64,000 nt of DNA, from the NCBI GenBank assembly GCA_910580225.1, contig CAJTXE010000001.1, forward strand, positions 310,809-374,808. The letters are read 5' to 3'. This document shows positions 61,546 through 64,000 of the stretch, one piece after another (within the stretch, counting starts at the first letter, position 1; the number at the start of each line of letters is the position of its first letter). The notes under the pieces are model-generated. The model searched no databases, was not told the DNA's origin, and saw only the letters and a program-made list of their open reading frames with translations. The DNA is from an uncultured Acetatifactor sp. (GTDB taxonomy: Bacteria; Bacillota; Clostridia; Lachnospirales; Lachnospiraceae). The position numbers and the translations under genes are program-made.

Positions 61546-62493
61546 ATGAAAAAAGAAGAATTTTATTTTACTTCAAAAGATGAAATCCATAAACTTCACG
61601 GAGTGCGCTACAGCCCGGAGGAAGGCCGGGAAATTCGCTGTGTTCTGCAGATTGTACACGGCATGGCGGAGTACGTGGAGCGGTATGAGGAATTCGCAGA
61701 ATACCTCACTGAGAGAGGTTATGTAGTGGTGGGTGAGGATCATCTGGGCCACGGAAAGTCAGTGGGGAAACAAGGAAAATTCGGTTATTTCTGCGGCACC
61801 GACCCGGCCACGGCTTTGGTGGAGAATGTTCACAGGCTTCGGGAGATCACACAGAAGATCTACAGCGAGGTTCCCTATGTGCTTATGGGGCACAGTATGG
61901 GTTCCTTCATTACCCGCAATTATATGTTCCGGCACGGAGAAGGACTATCCGGCGTAATCATCATGGGAACGGGAATGGAAGCTTTCATGACTGTGAAGCT
62001 GGCCCAGGGGGTGGCGGCTGTCCAGAGGCTGTTTTTGGGTGACAGGCACATCAGCCGACTGATCGACAGGATGGCCTTCGGCCGGTACAATCGGAAGGTG
62101 GAGCATCCACGGACAGCTTTCGACTGGCTGAGCCGGGACGGAAATCGGGTGGACCGGTATATTGCAGATCCCCAGTGCGGTTTTGTGTTTACCGTGAATG
62201 GCTTTCGGGCATTGTTTGAACTGATTTCCAGGCTGTATTCCGGGAAGAATCTGGAGCAGATTCCGAAGCGTCTGCCGGTATGTCTGGTTTCGGGGACTGG
62301 GGATCCGGTGGGCGGTTACGGTGTGGGAGTGAAAAAGGCATATGGCTCTCTGCGGAAGGCGGGGATGGAAGATGTAACCATGAAGCTTTACCCGGAGGGC
62401 AGGCATGAACTGCTGAATGAAATTAACCGGGACGAGGTAACGCAGAATCTCTGCAGGTGGCTGGAGCGTATGGTTTTGAAGGAGACCCGGTAA
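61546..62493 (+). CDS. Alpha/beta hydrolase, monoacylglycerol-lipase-like
   Basis: A 315-residue cytoplasmic hydrolase of the serine-aminopeptidase S33/YtpA-like group. Conserved parts: QIVHGMAEYVERYEEFAEYL (oxyanion-hole region), EDHLGHGKSVG, the nucleophile elbow GHSMGS, and late SGTGDPVG (acid) and GRHELLNE (His). This predicts esterase or lysophospholipase activity; the natural substrate is unknown. The start is uncertain: ATG 61546 fits homologues, but its GGTGG is very close, and ATG 61510 is also possible. It may be read through from metG, as no terminator lies between. Confidence 0.86.
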   Translation: MKKEEFYFTSKDEIHKLHGVRYSPEEGREIRCVLQIVHGMAEYVERYEEFAEYLTERGYVVVGEDHLGHGKSVGKQGKFGYFCGTDPATALVENVHRLREITQKIYSEVPYVLMGHSMGSFITRNYMFRHGEGLSGVIIMGTGMEAFMTVKLAQGVAAVQRLFLGDRHISRLIDRMAFGRYNRKVEHPRTAFDWLSRDGNRVDRYIADPQCGFVFTVNGFRALFELISRLYSGKNLEQIPKRLPVCLVSGTGDPVGGYGVGVKKAYGSLRKAGMEDVTMKLYPEGRHELLNEINRDEVTQNLCRWLERMVLKETR

Positions 62494-62635
62494 TATTGAC
62501 GGGGGCTGTGGATATCTTCTGCAGAATACGAATAAAGAGATTTTTTCGGCGGCACGGTGTGATGGCAATTAAATGCCGTATCGGTAAAAACCAAAAACAG
62601 AAGACAGCACGATATGGCATGAACGGAGTGAGGCA

Positions 62636-63124
62636 GTGGATATTAGAAGGATGGTGCAGATACCCTATGAGGTCAGATGGGCTCAGGCAGAGGATTGGAC
62701 GCCTGCGATCAGGATGATTTGGATAACCTTTGTGAAATATGAAGGAAAGGTTTATACAGAGGAGGGTATCAGGAGATTTTTTGAGTTTATTACGGCGGAA
62801 GAGCTGTATGTTTCTTTTTTACAGGGGGAATACCGTCTGATGGTGGCATTAGATGCCGGAAAGGTTATTGGAGCAGGGTCCGTGAGAGACAGAAACCGTC
62901 TTTCGCTTCTGTTTGTTGACGAGGCCTACCAGTGCCAGGGGGTCGGAAGCACGATTCTCGGAAAACTTTGCAGTTATCTGAAGTCAGAGGCGGGAGAGCG
63001 GTATATGTCGCTGCAGGCGGCGCCTTATGCGGTAAATTTTTACAGGAAACAGGGATTCCGTGCGGTGCATCCGGAGGTGGAGTTTTCCGGAATCCGTGTA
63101 ACCCCCATGGAAAAAGTGTTCTGA
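62636..63124 (+). CDS. GNAT family N-acetyltransferase
   Basis: A 162-residue acetyltransferase. The acetyl-CoA pyrophosphate loop appears as VDEAYQCQGVGSTILGKL (Q/RxxGxG/A), with the following APYAVNFYRKQGFRAV typical of the C-terminal half. GTG start at 62636 with GGAG seven bases ahead. The substrate, whether a small amine or a protein, cannot be inferred. It lies 23 bases before the YesL-type gene. Confidence 0.85.
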   Translation: MDIRRMVQIPYEVRWAQAEDWTPAIRMIWITFVKYEGKVYTEEGIRRFFEFITAEELYVSFLQGEYRLMVALDAGKVIGAGSVRDRNRLSLLFVDEAYQCQGVGSTILGKLCSYLKSEAGERYMSLQAAPYAVNFYRKQGFRAVHPEVEFSGIRVTPMEKVF

Positions 63125-63147
63125 GAACAGAAAGGTATGGTATTGCT

Positions 63148-63870
63148 ATGAAGTTTTTTGATTTGGAAAGTCCGTTGATGCAGGTGCTGAACAAAGTTGC
63201 TGATCTCATGATATTAAATCTCCTGACAGTTCTTTTCTGCATCCCTGTGATTACTGTGGGGGCATCTCTTACAGCCATGCATTATGTGGCATTGAAGATG
63301 GCCAGGAATGAAGAGTGTTACATTGCCAGAGATTTCTTTAAATCTTTTCGAATGAACCTGAAGCAGGGAACAGTGATCTGGCTCATTGAGCTGTTCCTTG
63401 TTTTGGTGCTGGCGGGGGACTTCCTGATAATGAACTCAGTGGAGATGTCTTTTGGCGGTGTGATCAAGATCATCCTCACAGTGATTGCATTTGTGGGGCT
63501 TTTCACATTTACATTTGTATTTCCCGTACTGGCGAAATTTGAAAATACAGTGATACGTACCATCAAAAATGCTTTTCTTATCGGTGTGCTGCAGTTTCCG
63601 AAGACGATCCTCATGATGATTCTGTCGGTGGTTCCGACGGTTGTGTTTCTTCTGTTTCCACAGATTATGCCCATTGTATTTCTGTTTGGCTTCACGGCTC
63701 CGGCGTGGCTTTCTGCAAAGCTGTACAGTAACTATTTCAGGAGACTGGAAGACCAGATCCTGAATGAGAACGGGGAGGCCGGTGCAGGCGGGAGTACGGA
63801 GGGAGAGGATGAAAGAATATTCAAAGACGAACTGGACGAAAGTCTGCTGGATGATCCGCGTATCGGCTGA
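63148..63870 (+). CDS. YesL/DUF624-type membrane protein
   Basis: A 240-residue protein with five to six membrane helices (NLLTVLFCIPVITVGASLTA, the second helix; GTVIWLIELFLVLVLAGDF; and others) and an acidic cytoplasmic C-terminus (GEDERIFKDELDESLLDD). The start MKFFDLESPLMQVLNKVADL is the usual YesL beginning. These proteins are common next to carbohydrate ABC transporters in Firmicutes; their role is unknown. ATG 63148 chosen by homology; AAAGG is rather far upstream. Confidence 0.88.
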   Translation: MKFFDLESPLMQVLNKVADLMILNLLTVLFCIPVITVGASLTAMHYVALKMARNEECYIARDFFKSFRMNLKQGTVIWLIELFLVLVLAGDFLIMNSVEMSFGGVIKIILTVIAFVGLFTFTFVFPVLAKFENTVIRTIKNAFLIGVLQFPKTILMMILSVVPTVVFLLFPQIMPIVFLFGFTAPAWLSAKLYSNYFRRLEDQILNENGEAGAGGSTEGEDERIFKDELDESLLDDPRIG

Positions 63871-63971
63871 AGAGCCTGGGGTGCTTCCTGCCGCAGTGGA
63901 GGCTGATTTCTTATGACAGTTTTTGCCGGGTAGAATAGCTTGTGCAACATAACTAAAATAAAGAGGATAAA

Positions 63972-64000
63972 ATGTGCATTATGACGGAAAAGGGGAAATG
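63972..64000 (+). CDS. Possible start of next gene, cut by window edge
   Basis: ATG at 63972 (or 63981) follows AAAGAGG with normal spacing. Only nine codons are visible (MCIMTEKGK), so no identity can be given, and the 100 bases before it show no clear promoter. Confidence 0.35.

Overview
The window reads as one chromosomal segment of a spore-forming anaerobic Firmicute, most likely a Lachnospiraceae (Clostridium cluster XIVa) member. The evidence is gene content and synteny (dnaE-pfkA, NfeD-SPFH, birA-coaX-dusB-greA, class I lysyl-tRNA synthetase, two-subunit PyrK/PyrD, a LysM protein with spore-associated DUF3794 domains), strong AGGAGG ribosome-binding sites, frequent GTG/TTG starts and Gram-positive sigma-A promoters. 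Genus cannot be fixed from the sequence alone. I saw no tRNA, rRNA, CRISPR array, phage gene or insertion sequence.

Layout. 1-6.6 kb is housekeeping: the 3' part of dnaE, pfkA, a TrmH/SpoU RNA methyltransferase and a secreted SH3b cell-wall hydrolase. 6.75-31.7 kb is a large exopolysaccharide island. Its first half is a Gram-positive Pel-type operon behind one strong promoter: PelD-like c-di-GMP receptor fused to an SDR domain, PelE-like protein, a large multi-pass membrane protein, a DUF2194-type protein, PelF glycosyltransferase and PelG transporter. It continues into a DUF2304 protein and a GT4. After a candidate structured leader RNA come a DPM-synthase-like GT2 and a convergent pair of DUF4832-type proteins. 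The second half holds GT2 enzymes, a polysaccharide pyruvyl transferase, an FrhB-like iron-sulfur protein and an ABC exporter.

31.8-40 kb returns to housekeeping: NfeD, SPFH protein, argF, birA, coaX, dusB, two unknown proteins and greA. 40.1-47.4 kb is a second surface-glycan operon (nucleotide-sugar 4,6-dehydratase, initiating phosphoglycosyltransferase, SDR-GT2 fusion, GT4, GT2) behind an AT-rich leader with its own promoter and a palindrome over the -35. 47.5-64 kb carries a P-type Ca2+-ATPase, class I LysRS, pyrK-pyrD, the DUF3794/LysM protein, a membrane-anchored amidase, rpe, metG, an alpha/beta hydrolase, a GNAT acetyltransferase and a YesL-type membrane protein.

How it fits together. 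The Pel-type operon looks like a complete synthase-dependent export route for a monoderm: PelF polymerises, PelG exports, PelD senses c-di-GMP through an intact RxxD I-site next to a ruined GGDEF motif, and PelE links them. No outer-membrane genes (pelB, pelC) are present, as expected. The neighbouring glycosyltransferases and pyruvyl-transfer genes could decorate the same polymer or build a second one; that is inference. The most unusual points are the apparently inactive SDR domain on PelD, the extra membrane protein inside the operon, the DUF4832-type pair, and the structured leader at 19.2 kb.
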